DNA of 64,000 nucleotides from Parapristionchus giblindavisi (Eukaryota > Nematoda > Chromadorea > Rhabditida > Diplogasteridae), in NCBI GenBank assembly GCA_943737045.1, contig CALSFV010000283.1, forward strand, positions 84,501-148,500. The letters run 5' to 3'. Below the pieces are notes generated by a model. The model searched no databases, had not been told where the DNA came from, and saw only the letters and a program-made list of their open reading frames with translations. The position numbers and the translations under genes are program-made. Positions 12,471-24,052 of this stretch are shown in pieces (positions within the stretch are counted from its first letter, which is position 1; each line of letters opens with the position of its first letter).

Positions 12471-13835
12471 TCAAATCGATGCACTGAGATGTCACGAACA
12501 CCATATATAAGACACCCTTCTGGTAGATACATCCGGCGCACTTCATCCTCAGCCTTCCTCTCCAAATTCAGCTCAGTAGGGTTAAGGTGTCTCCTAAAAT
12601 AGCTACCAGGATACGTGGATAAATGGGCAGGACGACCATTGCGACGAATAACAGATGAAAATTGATCCCTCTGTGTGTCACTCTTAAAGGGAGAGTAACC
12701 CCCTTGAAAAAAACAAAGTCCGGAAATTCAGTTTTAAATTCCCGCGAATTTGAATTTTACTAAATCTCACGTCTCACAACGAGAACACTGCCACGCCTGA
12801 AATTGATTGAATAAATAGGGAATTTGCGTACCGTCGGAACGGATAATTCGCCTCGTTTTACTTTTCACTTTTCCACCTTTATTACTGTTTTATGTGCGTG
12901 TTTTGTATTGTATTTTATTAATAACGCGTTCTAAGTCACGTTTGTGTTAGATGCCGACCCAATCACCATGAACTTTGCTCTCAATTTCCTTGTTAATCGA
13001 TTTGATGAGCGCAACACGCTTTAGTATTTACAAGAGAGGTCAGACACCGCTCTCTCTGTACCATACACTGTCTCACCTTACTCTATTTCTCTCTCTATGC
13101 TCTCTCGCTTATGAAATGCACCATATCTATGTTCTTTGTGTAACTAATCAGTCTCGTCCACGCGCCTATTCGACCATCTCGAGATCTCCTCTATCATAGC
13201 GTCTCTTTTATTCGTACCCAATAGCAATCCTCGTATTTCTATACTTTGCACTGTTCTCCTTACACAACATTCTTTGTGTTCATGTTTATAATACAAGCAC
13301 GGAGATTGTTTTATTCAACGCAATCAAAATCTGGAAAACATGAAAGTATTCGGTAAAGATGACGAGGGAGTTTTCGCTTTCTTCTTCATTTGCATCCCTT
13401 TCTTGTCATCGTGGTAGAGGGGTCTTCTATTTGATCCTCCTGTTTTGTTTCCAGATTCCGGAGATAATAATAATAATAATAATAATAATTTATCGATTCT
13501 TGAACAAGAGAAAGTAACGATATTTTGTAAATAATAAATATTGAATAAAATAGGAAGAACGACTAGAATGCTGCAATATCTAGATCACAGCTTTGATACT
13601 ATTACGAAAAACTGTGGGGTTTGGCGAATTTACAATAGATGGTTCAAGAATAGATATTATCCCCTCTTTCCTGTAGGCTTCATGAACAATTCCAACGTCC
13701 ACTCGTGCTCATCACCGCCGTGAACCTATATTCAACCACTTTATGCCGTTATTATTCGCTATGTTACGTTGTTTGATATATTCCCTTTATCCTTCCTGCC
13801 AATATTCTCCGAATATATAATGATCTTTCGTCTTT
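12471..13835. other. Intronic stretch, no clear gene
   Basis: Part of intron 2 of copy D. A truncated TTAA-MITE end lies at about 12685-12705 (TTAAAGGGAGAGTAACC), and a short (AAT)n run at about 13465-13490. Several short open frames exist but none shows recognisable domains. Confidence 0.4.
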
Positions 13836-13839
13836 GTAG

Positions 13840-14281
13840 TCGTACGGAGATGAGCCATTGGTTGTATATCGGATAGAAGGAGCGGTTCTGGCGAAGGAGG
13901 AGTCCTGTCAGTTTGTAACTATACGTTTAAATATTCGTTTATTATGAATTATATTTATACATACCTTAATTCTTTTGCTCAAATTGTTCATGATATAGTA
14001 GGGACTGTAGCACCGTGTGGCCTAATATAATGAGATGATGTTGTGGTAGGATGTACGTGATACGGTTCATCGTGCTGAACATGTATCTTTAGTACGATAG
14101 ACTTGAGTATAGATTGTTCAAGAGTCTTTGTCACTTTTGTTAGCAAATGAATCATCAACAAATATTGAATTATACAATATTTATTTTCTTATTTGCAGAA
14201 GAAACCACTTTGCTACAAGCTGATCTATGTCGAACAGATGGAACAGTTGGAAGAAAAGGAGGAGGATTTAGAAGATAGATA
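13840..14281 (+). CDS. Possible two-exon gene fragment, unrecognised
   Basis: Two stretches behave like exons. From 13840, after cttttgtag, the frame reads SYGDEPLVVYRIEGAVLAKE with few A/T-ending codons. From 14200, after cttatttgcag, the frame reads KKPLCYKLIYVEQMEQLEEK and ends in an acidic tail and a stop at about 14281. I could not find a donor joining them in phase, so they may belong to different transcripts or be chance. No family is recognised. They are on the opposite strand to copy D, inside its intron 2. Confidence 0.2.
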
Positions 14282-14294
14282 GGATATACTGTGG

Positions 14295-14510
14295 TATTCA
14301 AAACTTAAAGTCTACTTAAAATACGTCACTGACCACTTTTAGCCTTCTTCAAGTAAAAGAACATTTGACGAAATGTCTTACATTATATAAAGTAGACTCC
14401 ACTTGAAGTATATTTACTTGAAGTAGGCTTGAAGTAGAAATGGACTTACAAGTCTACTTCAAGTTAGACGTATGATGATGATAAGTAGACTTTCAGTTTT
14501 GAAATACCTG
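14295..14510. repeat. Repeat with AAGTCTACTT / CACTGACTTGAAGTT words
   Basis: Dense copies of AAGTAGACTT/AAGTCTACTT in both orientations. The word CACTTAAAATACGTCACTGA recurs beside exon 7 donors of copies B (about 41984) and A (about 57978), with a related stretch near 25550 in copy C, so this is an interspersed repeat. Confidence 0.5.
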
Positions 14511-15014
14511 AGTAGGTGATTTGGGGTTACTGTAGACTGACTGGGTACGGATACGGTTGCATGAGAGCAATGTAGGGCTAGGACAATCAATGTAATTGTT
14601 GAATAGCGATATCACAGTGACATAATCCTAAGTAATTTCAGCAGTTTCTTTACCTCTTTCTAATAGTACTTACATCATCATATTTTGTATTTTGTTATTC
14701 GAATAAAACTCTTGCATTGTATCACTGTCCTTGATAATATCTCTGCACATTCATATATTCCTGACACAGAACCGAAAAGGCTACTCAGACACCTGAAATG
14801 ACACGTTAAAGCGAGATAATGTACATAAAACACAGAGAAGCAACTCAAAATGTGAGAAAAGAATGAGAAAAAGAAGCGAAAAGCCGTTCGAATCTGTACA
14901 TCGATTTGTTCTTGTCTAAATCTGAGGAAAGGTACGTTGTAAAATGAAGATCGGCCAAAGTACAAATGCTCTCACGTTTATCCTCAACTTTAACTCTCAT
15001 ATATCAAGCAACAC

Positions 15015-15096
15015 CTGTAGCCTAATGGTAAGTGCTCTGTTCTCAGAGGAAGAATCTCGATGGTTCGAGTCCTCCCCCTGTCGGCAACTTTTGCAC
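15015..15096 (+). pseudogene. tRNA-like sequence
   Basis: Contains an A-box-like GTAGCCTAATGGTAAGTG and the B box GGTTCGAGTCC, with an acceptor-like end CTGTCGGCA. The D and anticodon stems pair poorly, so I call it a tRNA pseudogene or SINE head. Confidence 0.5.
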
Positions 15097-15379
15097 ATTA
15101 TTTCGGATATCTGTGGCAGTGTTATCGTGCTGGGGAACAAATGTGGGAATTCAAACACTGAAAAGTAGAGGGGTTACTGTCCCTTTAAATGAAATCCTAA
15201 TACGTCGTTTGTGTGGAACGCTATCGGCAGGGTATCGAGTGAATTGAATCTCTTGTTTCTTGAAAAAATCCATTAGTTCTTGAGTTTTGCTTGAATAAAT
15301 GAATATCTTTAGCATTTCTTGTGTTATCATCTACATCCTTGTCTTCACAGCATCCAATCACAACAGCACGTAACTTTAA

Positions 15380-15598
15380 TGCGGTGTTAAAATCTTGTAA
15401 AAGTAGATGGAAAAGTGTAAAAGTAGTGTTAATTTTCTGATTGTAAAAGTAGTTGGAAAAGTAGTAATCCAACACTCGCGTAATGGGATTTTTGCTGTAA
15501 AATTTTGTCAATTACGAAGGCATACTACTTTTCCAACTACTTTTACAATCAGAAATTAACACTACTTTTTTCTACTTTTACAAGATTTTAACACCACA
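15380..15598. mobile_element. Harbinger-like MITE, copy 3
   Basis: TIR TGCGGTGTTAAAATCTTG / CACCACA inverse, 219 bp, palindromic. Flanks are TAA and TTA, consistent with a decayed 3-bp duplication. Confidence 0.75.
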
Positions 15599-15875
15599 TT
15601 AGCTTGTATGAAACATAGATAGATATCGCCATTATTTTCGTCAAATTTAATTAAATTAAATTTAAATGAATTTAATTGAAAATAATTATACTTAGAATTA
15701 ATGAAGTTAATTTAAATAAAAAGAGAATAGCGGACTTACGATAACGATCCTTGCACTTTCCATATAAAACTAATTTCTTCAATCGATGTGTGAGAACTGT
15801 CGATATTGAATCACCCTCGTTGAGTCTGATTTCGGCCTGAAATTAATGTGTACGGTAAAAGGCCAACTCTCAGTT

Positions 15876-16122
15876 AAGGACTCGGTTATGGACTCGGCTA
15901 TGGACTCGGTTATGGACTCGGTTATGGACTCGGTTATGGACTCGGTTATGCACTCGGCTATGGACTCGGTTATGGACTCGGTTATGGACTCGGTTATGGA
16001 CTCGGTTATGGACTCGGTTATGGACTCGGTTATGGACTCGGCTATGGACTCGGTTATGGACTCGGTTATGCACTCGGCTATGGACTCGGTTATAGACTCG
16101 GTTATGGACTCGGTTATGGACG
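15876..16122 (+). repeat. 12-bp minisatellite, about 20 units, in intron 1 of copy D
   Basis: Units are GGACTCGGTTAT with variants GGACTCGGCTAT and GCACTCGGCTAT. The frame can be read as about 20 DSVM/DSAM tetrapeptides, but it lies in an intron. The same intron of copies C (about 31029), B (about 36460) and A (about 52135) has only one to a few units. The array expanded in D alone. Confidence 0.9.
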
Positions 16123-16274
16123 TATCAAGCGCTGCGAGAGCGTTTGCAAAAAGCAGAAAATTTCAATTGAAATATTGACCAGTCAAATGAGCAGTGTTGC
16201 GAGAGCCGGAGGAAAATATAAACGAGTTAAAGTGAGAGAGTGTTAAAGTGTTAGTTAGTTTTTGAAGATCATAA

Positions 16275-17906
16275 GAGCCCGTTTGCGTAAGAGTCGGACA
16301 ATCAGCAACAGATCCCGTACAGCAAAACAAATCATTTTTGAGATAATAACATTTTTGAGTTCCTCTCGATATGTTAGAATAATAGGCAAACCCTCGTGGT
16401 ATGCAAATTTTTGTTGAGCTCGGTATGGAGCTCCAAAGATGGCCCTTTTTCAGAGTTTTTCGACTATAGCTGGAGATCCGTTGAAGGAAACAGAAAAGTC
16501 ACAAGAGCAACCCTTGCTCAATTTGTATGAGGATCATAATTATGACTAGGGAAATATAAAAAAGACGTGCTAGTCGAGAGATACAAATATTATTTTAATT
16601 CAACCAAAAATGTAAGAGCGGAGACGAATAGGGCGCGTGGATGCGGTCATGATAGACTTGCAAAAAAAAATATGTATGTGAGAAAAAACCTCCCGCAAAG
16701 CAAGTTATGATTTATTTTGTGTGGGTGTCGATTAAAAAATTCTCGAGGTCTCCACATAACAAATCACAATGGGTTCGTTAACTCATCTATCGAATATCAC
16801 ATCAGCGGCCTGTGCAGTGTAGTGGATACGGTGTCTGCGTTAATTTTAGGCTGTCATGGGTTCGATCCCCCTTGCGGCACTTTTCTTTTGCTGATTTTGT
16901 TGTCGTAGAAAGATTTACATGTTTTACTGTGATTAGTAAATCGGTAAATAGAACACACTTTATTTTATCCGCAAGTGTGAACTTCAAAAGGAGAGAAACA
17001 AAGACGATTTTATTGACGTCATCTCCAGATTCTTCCCCATCCATGTCGCATCCGAATCGTTAGGGCCTTAACGGCATAGAAGAGAGCGCCAGCAAGGATC
17101 AAAGAGGGCATAAAGAAAATCGATAGTGATCTACACTGACAAACAAGCTTGAACGTTTGATTTTGACAACTACAAAATAAGCAAAAGACAAGTGCCGCAA
17201 GGGAAATCGTTAAAGTTCACACTTGCGGATAAAATAAAGTGTGTTATATTTACCGATTTCCTAATAACAGTAAAACATGTCAATCTTTCTACGGCAACAA
17301 AATCAGCAAAAGAAAGTGCCGCAAGGGGGTTCGAACCCATGACAGCCAAAAATGAATGCAGACACCTTATCCACTACACTACTCAGTCCGCTGATGTGAT
17401 ATTGGATAGATGAGTTAACGAACACATTGTGATTTGTTGTGTGGAGACCTCGCGAATTTTTAAATCGACACCCACACAAAATAAATCATAACTTGCTTTG
17501 CGGGAGGTTTTTTCTCACAAAAAAAATTGGCAAGTCTATCATGACCGCATTCACGCGCCCTATTCGTCTCCGCTCTTACATTTTTGGTTGAATTGAAATA
17601 ATATTTGTATCTCTCGACTAGCACATCTTTTTTATATTTCCCTAGTCATCATTATGATCCTCATACAAATTGAGCAAGGGTTGCGCTTGTGACTTTTCTG
17701 TCTCTTTCAACGGATCTCCAGCTATAGTCGAAAAACTCTGAAACGGGGCCATCTTTGGAGCTCCATACCGAGCTCAAAAAAATTTGCATACCACGAGGGT
17801 TTGCCTATTATTCTAACATATCAAGAGGAACTCAAAAATGTTATTATCTCAAAAATTATTTTTTTTGCTCTACCGGAGCCTGTCCGACTCTTACGCAAAC
17901 GGGCTC
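16275..17906. mobile_element. Fold-back element with ATAA duplication and tRNA-like arms
   Basis: A 1.6-kb inverted repeat with ends GAGCCCGTTTGCGTAAGAGT and its inverse, flanked by ATAA at 16271-16274 and 17907-17910. Both arms carry a tRNA-like stretch (16800-16880 plus, 17318-17395 minus) with TAGTGGATA and GGGTTCGATCCCCC or its near copy. It lies in intron 1 of copy D. Copies A and B keep the intron without the insert. A partial second copy is at 37345-38340. Confidence 0.85.
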
Positions 17907-18194
17907 ATAAATGATGTAAATGAAATTAAATTGTCGGGAGCTTACGAACTGTTTTGTTGGAATATAGTCATATCAAGCTCTAAACGGAGTAAAATGTACC
18001 TCTGTGATGGTGAATCTCTCAGTATCAAGTGATGACAGCGACGAGTTCAGACGACATTTCCAGTTCAAGCTTCGAACAACGCCATTTGATATAGAAATCG
18101 GTAGCGGTGCGTCAAATGTGGGAGTTCGTTTGGCTACAATTAGATCAGCCAACCGATCTATTGCGATCTCCTCTAGGCTCTTGTGGAAAGACAT

Positions 18195-18240
18195 CTGAAA
18201 TTAACAGTTAAAAAATATCAGTAGAACTCCTTCACACAGA
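18195..18240 (-). promoter_or_regulatory. Conserved splice acceptor region upstream of copy D exon 1
   Basis: On the minus strand GAAGGAGTTCTACTGAT leads into aatttcag directly before the ATG. All four copies share this block, so it is either an upstream intron end or a spliced-leader acceptor. Confidence 0.6.
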
Positions 18241-19275
18241 AGAAGTGTACTCCATAGCATGTGAACTGTTACACTTAACACTTTTTGAGCAATTTTAACA
18301 TACAAAAAGTGTTAATGGGACGGTATCCCTTGGAGAATTACAAGTTCAAATTCACGGGAGATCCCCATACGGAAAATTCGAACTAGAATATTTCATAGAA
18401 ATCAGCAAAAATCACAACGCAAAGTGGTGATGAGACAGATCACATGCCAGCCTATTCCTTATGTCAATTAATTATCGATTTGCCAAAATCGATTGGATAA
18501 AAGACGAGTCGCTTCCTATCCAGTCTATCTTTTCTCTTTCACTATGTTTTGACACTGCCCCTCCGCAGATATCGATGTCCATTTTCTAAAACTACCGTAT
18601 GATAGTTTGTCAATTCGTGGTGGACAAAATTTCACGTTCAAACATTTACGTCATTTCAATCAATATTTTTATGGGAAAATCTCCCTTTAAATATAATACT
18701 TCACACGTCGCATTTATGTGGCTTATTGTGAAGTATCCTCATCTAGCAATAATTGCTTGAAATGATAAATTGATTGATTGATTGATTGGGAAGTACTAAT
18801 GATGTGAATAATCTTCAATATGCTGCTTATTCCTCGTTTCCTTTCACTCATCATTTCATTCATTAATTAACATATATCAATCTTATATTGTTCTGTTGTG
18901 TACAGCATGTCATAAACCTTGGTAGATCATAAATGATTTTTTTATTTAAAAACAATCTTGAATCTCCGATAGACGCTGCCGTGTTGACTACGTGATACGA
19001 TCATCAATGTGATCTAGAATGAGATATTGTTTTTGTAAAAGTGAGCAAATGCTATCGATTTATACTAACCTGAATCAGGATTGAATTCAATCGACATCTC
19101 GATGAATGAAGCAGTAAGAGATAGTACGATATTGAAGAGAAATCTGAAACAAGAATGCATTAGTAACAGAGAATATAATTAGTTGTTGTATTCTTTCATG
19201 AGTCAGAGCAGTTCAGGGCTGGCATTTTTTCAGAATCATTTCAATAAAATTTTTAAAAAAATTCAAAACAAAATT
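18241..19275. other. Intergenic DNA upstream of copy D, nothing recognised
   Basis: AT-rich sequence with short ATTG repeats near 18765-18790. No open frame with family signal and no clear element ends are visible. Confidence 0.4.
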
Positions 19276-19277
19276 GC

Positions 19278-19316
19278 TCGACGAGGAGATTGCAATAGAT
19301 CGGTTGGCTGATCTAA
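19278..19316 (+). pseudogene. Fragment of ZYG-11-like exon 1
   Basis: About 39 bp that would read DEEIAIDRLADL, matching residues 8-18 of exon 1 in the four full copies. A fold-back of AAATTTATGAATTCATAAA follows immediately. It is a fifth, tiny exon 1 relic on the plus strand. Confidence 0.7.
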
Positions 19317-19499
19317 ATTTATGAATTCATAAAAATTTTTTGAAAATTTTTATGAATTCATAAATTTGTCGAGCCATTTTTTTAAAGGAAACAGCCAACG
19401 CAATCAACCGAATTTGAATTATGATGCAATAATTTTAGATAACAAGCTGTGAACGCTCTAATGTGGTATGCGGTAGGATTTTCAACCTTACACCAGTTT

Positions 19500-19795
19500 T
19501 GCGGTGTGGTGTGAAAGATGGAGACCCACGAGTTTTTTCGTAATAAGACTGCTCGGATAGAATGATAGAGATTCATCACACGAATCGAAAGACGTATCTC
19601 ATATTGATTCCCGATAAGTCTAAAGCACACTATGCGCATTGAAAGTACAACTTACAAGGCATGTAGCACAATGTTCTATAGGCTGTGAAAGCAAAAACGA
19701 CCGCTCAACATAGAAACTCTCTCAAATGCAATCGTCTTTCGCTTGTCTCGCTATGGAAACAAAATGGCTTGGACCAGAATACTGTGGTAGAGAGT
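19500..19795 (-). repeat. Two segments shared with copy B introns
   Basis: 19668-19795 is an inverted near-copy of 40865-40985, and 19505-19650 of 42256-42392. Order and relative orientation are kept, so this looks like a decayed stretch of a B-like locus rather than chance insertions. Confidence 0.6.
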
Positions 19796-19924
19796 GCCCA
19801 TCCGATGTGCATACTTGGCTCTCTCAATTCCTCGTTCACTCACTGCATTTGACTTTTCAATCTAAGACTCATCCACATTACGAAATTTCAACCCAAGAAT
19901 GTTCCTTGACTATCCGCACTTACC

Positions 19925-20225
19925 ACACATTCTCATTTTCTTTGCCCACGAGAGAGTGCGCACTCTCTGCTCTGACCACACTCTCTCACTTCCTTTGCCT
20001 ACGAGAGAGTGCGCACTCTCTGCTCTGACCACACACTCTCTCACTTTCTTAGCCCAGGAGAGAGTGCACACTCTTCTGACCACACTCTCTCACTTTCTTT
20101 ACCCACGAGAGAATGCGCACTATCTGCTCTGACCACACTCTCTCACTTTGTTTGCCCACGAGAGAGTGTGCACTCTCTGCTCTGACCACACTCTCTCACT
20201 TTGTTTGCCCACGAGAGAGTGAGCA
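19925..20225 (+). repeat. About 50-bp tandem repeat, six units
   Basis: Units contain CTCTGACCACACTCTCTCAC then CACGAGAGAGTG. Each unit can fold because CACTCTCTC and GAGAGAGTG are complementary. The same hairpin theme appears beside exon 8 of copies A, B and C and in the MITE at 63612. Confidence 0.85.
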
Positions 20226-22069
20226 ATATCAATCTTCGGGGATGTACACAAACACAATTTTCTTAAATTTGCTGCATTTCCAGTCTGTCGTTTCCAGCAT
20301 TTGTTTACTCGTCTTCTTTTTATCGTTGCTCTCGCTCCGAATTTTTTCCCATTCTTAGGTGGAAGGATCATTGCAGTCCAACGTACAGCCCTCACGTCTC
20401 ACGTATATTATATATTTATCACTTGCTCACGCATGAACGTGACAGTCGAATTAAGAAAAGAAAATAATAAACAGCATAATAAGGACTCTCAACACAAAAT
20501 GATAATGATTAAAAGTATGGAGCCACACGCGAAGATCATAAATTGTCGATTGTATGGCTGTAGTCGACAATTCATGATCTTCACGGGTGGCTCCAGATGC
20601 ATCTGACGACGAAATGAGGATATCAGCGATAAGAGTGACAACGTTTGAAGGTGCAATTGTCATGATGTTGTCATTGTCACGAGGATGTGTAATTGTCATC
20701 ATGTAATTGTCGAATAATAAGCTGAAACGCCTTCTATGCACACCATACATTTTCGGTGCCCTCACCGAATTATTTTTAAATTGTGGGTCGATTCAGGAAA
20801 ATCGGTATTTTTCGCTTAAATTGTAATCTTTCAAGTAAAAATGAGCTTTATATAGTGGGCCGACCCAGAAAATGAGCCGTATATAGTGGGTCATTCCTCA
20901 CATTGTGAGGGTATGAAAATGTATGTTTCACACGCAAAAATGAGCGAGCAAGAGATCAGAGACGGACGATCGATAATGATCTTGCTTTTTTTACCTTTTT
21001 GAAGCAATTATGGTACGGAAGGTGGATTACGGTAGCCGAAAATGTTTTAGAATAAGTTGACTAGCGAAGTTTCCCATCGAGGGACCAAGCATGGGACTCT
21101 TTCCTCGGTAAAGACTGCGAGAGAGTATGGCCAGAGCCTACAAACTAGCTCGAGGCTTGTCTTTAAGCTTATGCACAGTACAACATAGGTGAAAACAGTC
21201 AAATAAAAAAAACATTTTATCTTATATTACTTATTATTACATTATACATAATACATCGCTAATAGTGGTGTGGGTTTTGTGTTTGGGTATTATATTTGAG
21301 TTTTGTATTAGCTTTTTGTATAACGATATTGGTTGAACCTTAGTATACTGTGAAAAATTTAGTTAGGGGATAGCTATTACAGATATTGGTTTATTAATTT
21401 GTTGATCCATTATTATCTTTGAGTATTTTTGAAAGACGAGAATGTAATATTTTTATTTTCTCTTTCTTCAGTAGTCGGGTCGATTCAAGGGCCTCGAAGC
21501 GTTCCATAACTTCTTCCACTCCTTCCGAATATAAAATCCTGCAAAAGAAGATTAAGTGCACACCCAAGCAAATTGAAATTTTCTACTCTGCTCTGCCCTC
21601 TCTCTCTCTAGATTTCTTTGTTTACGAGAAAGTGTTAATAAAAAATATAATTAAAAAAAATATATTTACTTTATGTAATCATTATCTTTGATCGTGGAAA
21701 GAGAAGCGATTGTCAATGAGTAGAGGGCGAACATTTGCACTCCGGGGTAGTTTGTGTTAAATAGGAGATCAAAGAATGGAATGAAGGTACTGCAATAAAT
21801 TATTAATTAATCATAGCCAAATCTCCAAATTGCAATATACTACACAGTTCAAAATAGTAAATCTCGTAAATATGTCATAAATGTCATAAATGCATAAACA
21901 ACTCATTTTTACAATCTTTATTTCCTTTTTTCCTTCTCAACATTTACGAGCTCTTGACAATGAAAAAAGTGTTAAAACACTACCACCCCCCAACTGTAAA
22001 GCACAGAACACAAGAGCTGTGGTGTGTTATATTTTGTTAAAACACTTTATAGCAGTTATTAATTCAGCT
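20226..22069. other. Intergenic region downstream of copy C
   Basis: It contains a short palindrome at 20530-20600 (GAAGATCATAAATTGTCGA mirrored) and a GAGAGAGTATGGCCAGAGC word at 21120. There is also a CT-rich patch near 21600. No gene is recognised, and no further ZYG-11-like exons were found here. Confidence 0.45.
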
Positions 22070-23027
22070 TTAGATACATTCATTGTATTTGTTTTTCGTT
22101 TTTGCTTGACTAAGGCTTAGCTCCAACAAAAAATACCGAAAAATTCTTCTGGTGTCGTATATGCTCATGCGAAGTTCTTCAACAGGCCAGCCATCCACAA
22201 GTGTTTCCTGAATTTGTTTACCATTTGTCAAATGTATTCGAAAGATCAAAGATCAAAGAAACAAGAGCAAAGATACTGACCAAATAATAGTTAGTCCGCT
22301 GTCGGAAAAAAATATCGGAATGTATCGGGGATGCAACCAGAAAGGACAAAATGCCCACGATGAGATATTCCATTTGACGAGTTTTGTTTGTTCTTCTCGT
22401 GCACAAAGTTCTAAAGAAAAACTGTGATTTGCAGTTACTCTCTTCTTTATTTTAGTTAATGCTTTAAGCAGTACATGTATTGTGAATTATCTTTACGCTT
22501 TTTTGTTCTCGTAGTTTATATTATTATTGAAGAAAAGTGAATGATAATGTTTCTTACAGGAAATCGGAATAAATGATGTTGAGAATGGCTTCTCTGTTCT
22601 CTGGCATTATTACAACATTGTAGACCGTCAATAGAATCTGAAAATTCATGCGAAAATATTTGTAAAAAATCATGAAAATTTGAAAAAAATTAATGAAAGA
22701 ATATTTTAAATTCGTACTTAACTATAATAACAAATCACTCACGATTTCATCCGATTGATGAGTCATTCCGGATAAAATTTCAAGGCCTCCGTTCCGAACA
22801 AATTGGAAAGACGATTCGGCTGATAAATCTACAATAGACACACAGGAATTTATTTAATTAAAAAAAATTGGATGAGCACTTTAACATCAATATTCAATTT
22901 AAGTTGCCGAACCGAAATCGCGTAAAGCCACGGATCGCCATCACTATAATATTTCTTCTTTCCACTTCATTTTTCTTATTTTAACTGATGGATAAACAAA
23001 TAAATAAATAAATACGCGGAAAATTAC

Positions 23028-23194
23028 TCATCAAGTTGCAGACCAGACCGAGCAAAGAATAGGATGATCTTTCGTCAGAGCACGCACGTGCTTGATTGAT
23101 TATCAAGGTCATAAGTCTTTCATCAGTGAGGTACGATAAGGCATTGGCTTTGCTTCTCAGGATGTGTCCAGCTTCGTACAAGACGGAAACCAAG
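23028..23194 (-). other. Copy C exon 10 (armadillo-like)
   Basis: The exon begins after tgttcag and ends at a gtaatt donor. That donor choice, rather than a downstream gtattt, restores the NLMNLSAES reading across the junction and keeps the same 167-bp length as exon 10 of copy A. Confidence 0.7.
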
Positions 23195-23744
23195 CTGAAC
23201 ACAGTCATGATTATAGTCTTTGAAATGAAGAGAAAGTATATTTTGCAAGTGTCCAGAAGAGTCTTCCTTATACCCCGTCCGCATCGCATTTCAACAACAG
23301 CTTTTCCAACATTCCCTTCTTGTTATTTCTTTATTTATATGTGGAAACAGGTGGGGAATTACACGCGTAAAGGAAGACTCTGCGGGATGGTAAAATTGAC
23401 ATAAAGTAACTTACAGGCTGATATTTTTACGCTCTAGTGTATAATTTAATACAATAGAACAGAATCGATCGATGTCAAATGAGCAGTGTTCCCGAAGATT
23501 GGTTGTCAGCAGAAAGCAACTCTAAGTTTAAAGATACGATGTGTTAATGGAAAGACAAGGGACAATTAATATTAATTGGATTAATAAAATATCAATTACC
23601 ATTTTCAGCATATTTTTTATTCCGTGGCCTTCAGCAATGTTCAGACAGCGCTCAAAGCATAAGTCGAACCGTTTGATACTCTCCAGCCGACTTAGCTTTT
23701 CGTTCCTGCGCGTTCATAGATCATTAAAGTGACACTGAAACTCT

Positions 23745-23803
23745 CCGCCCTGGTCACATTCTCTCGCTTTCATAATCTAAAGCGAGAGAATGTGACCAGA
23801 GCG
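23745..23803. repeat. 25-bp stem hairpin next to exon 8 of copy C
   Basis: GGTCACATTCTCTCGCTTT and its inverse separated by an 8-base loop, about 40 bp before the exon 8 acceptor. Copy A has the same hairpin at 58279-58336 and copy B a degraded one. Confidence 0.8.
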
Positions 23804-24052
23804 AGATGAGTAAAAGTAGCTCGGAGCGTTGCATGCAAATCAAAGGCACTAAGAATCTTATCTCATCTTAATCTATCTTAAAATGCATACATAAAACACT
23901 CTGTTGAAAGCGAAAATAAAAACTTCACTTGTAAATTAAAAATTCAATTTTAAGCGTTCCTATCAGGCCAGTGCAAGAAATTAAAGTGAAAAGTGACGTC
24001 GCTTGCTTGAAGTTGACTTTTGATTTTTTTTGAAGTTGAGTTGATTTTCTTA

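Larger units (their letters stand above)
302..18194 (-). pseudogene. ZYG-11-like gene copy D (exons 1-7, 3' part outside window)
   Basis: LRR plus armadillo-type protein of the ZYG-11/ZER-1 kind. In known family members this is a substrate receptor of CUL-2 ubiquitin ligases; the role here is inferred. Exons on the minus strand: 18194-18000, 15836-15740, 6531-6431, 1639-1440, 959-744, 633-476, 432-302. Exon 1 starts with ATG directly after tttcag and reads MSFHKSLEEIAIDRLADLI. Exon 2 is 6 bp (two codons) shorter than in the paralogues. Exon 4 has LRR text such as LLHLDISSCPLIANISC. Oddities: the exon 3 acceptor is aag instead of cag, and exon 5 is 216 bp, one base too long for the exon 4 phase. 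Intron 2 is about 9.2 kb and packed with transposons. It is the most diverged copy. Exons 8 onward would lie left of the window. Called a probable pseudogene because of the exon 5 phase; an unseen alternative junction could rescue it. Confidence 0.7.

Noticed and set aside
15015..15096. Functional tRNA gene
   Set aside because: A and B boxes are present but D and anticodon stems are mismatched; called a pseudogene. The same applies to 29660-29742 and 42940-43015.
15846..16178. Open frame of DSVM/DSAM tetrapeptides
   Set aside because: It is the 12-bp minisatellite in an intron; frame openness follows from the repeat unit being a multiple of three.
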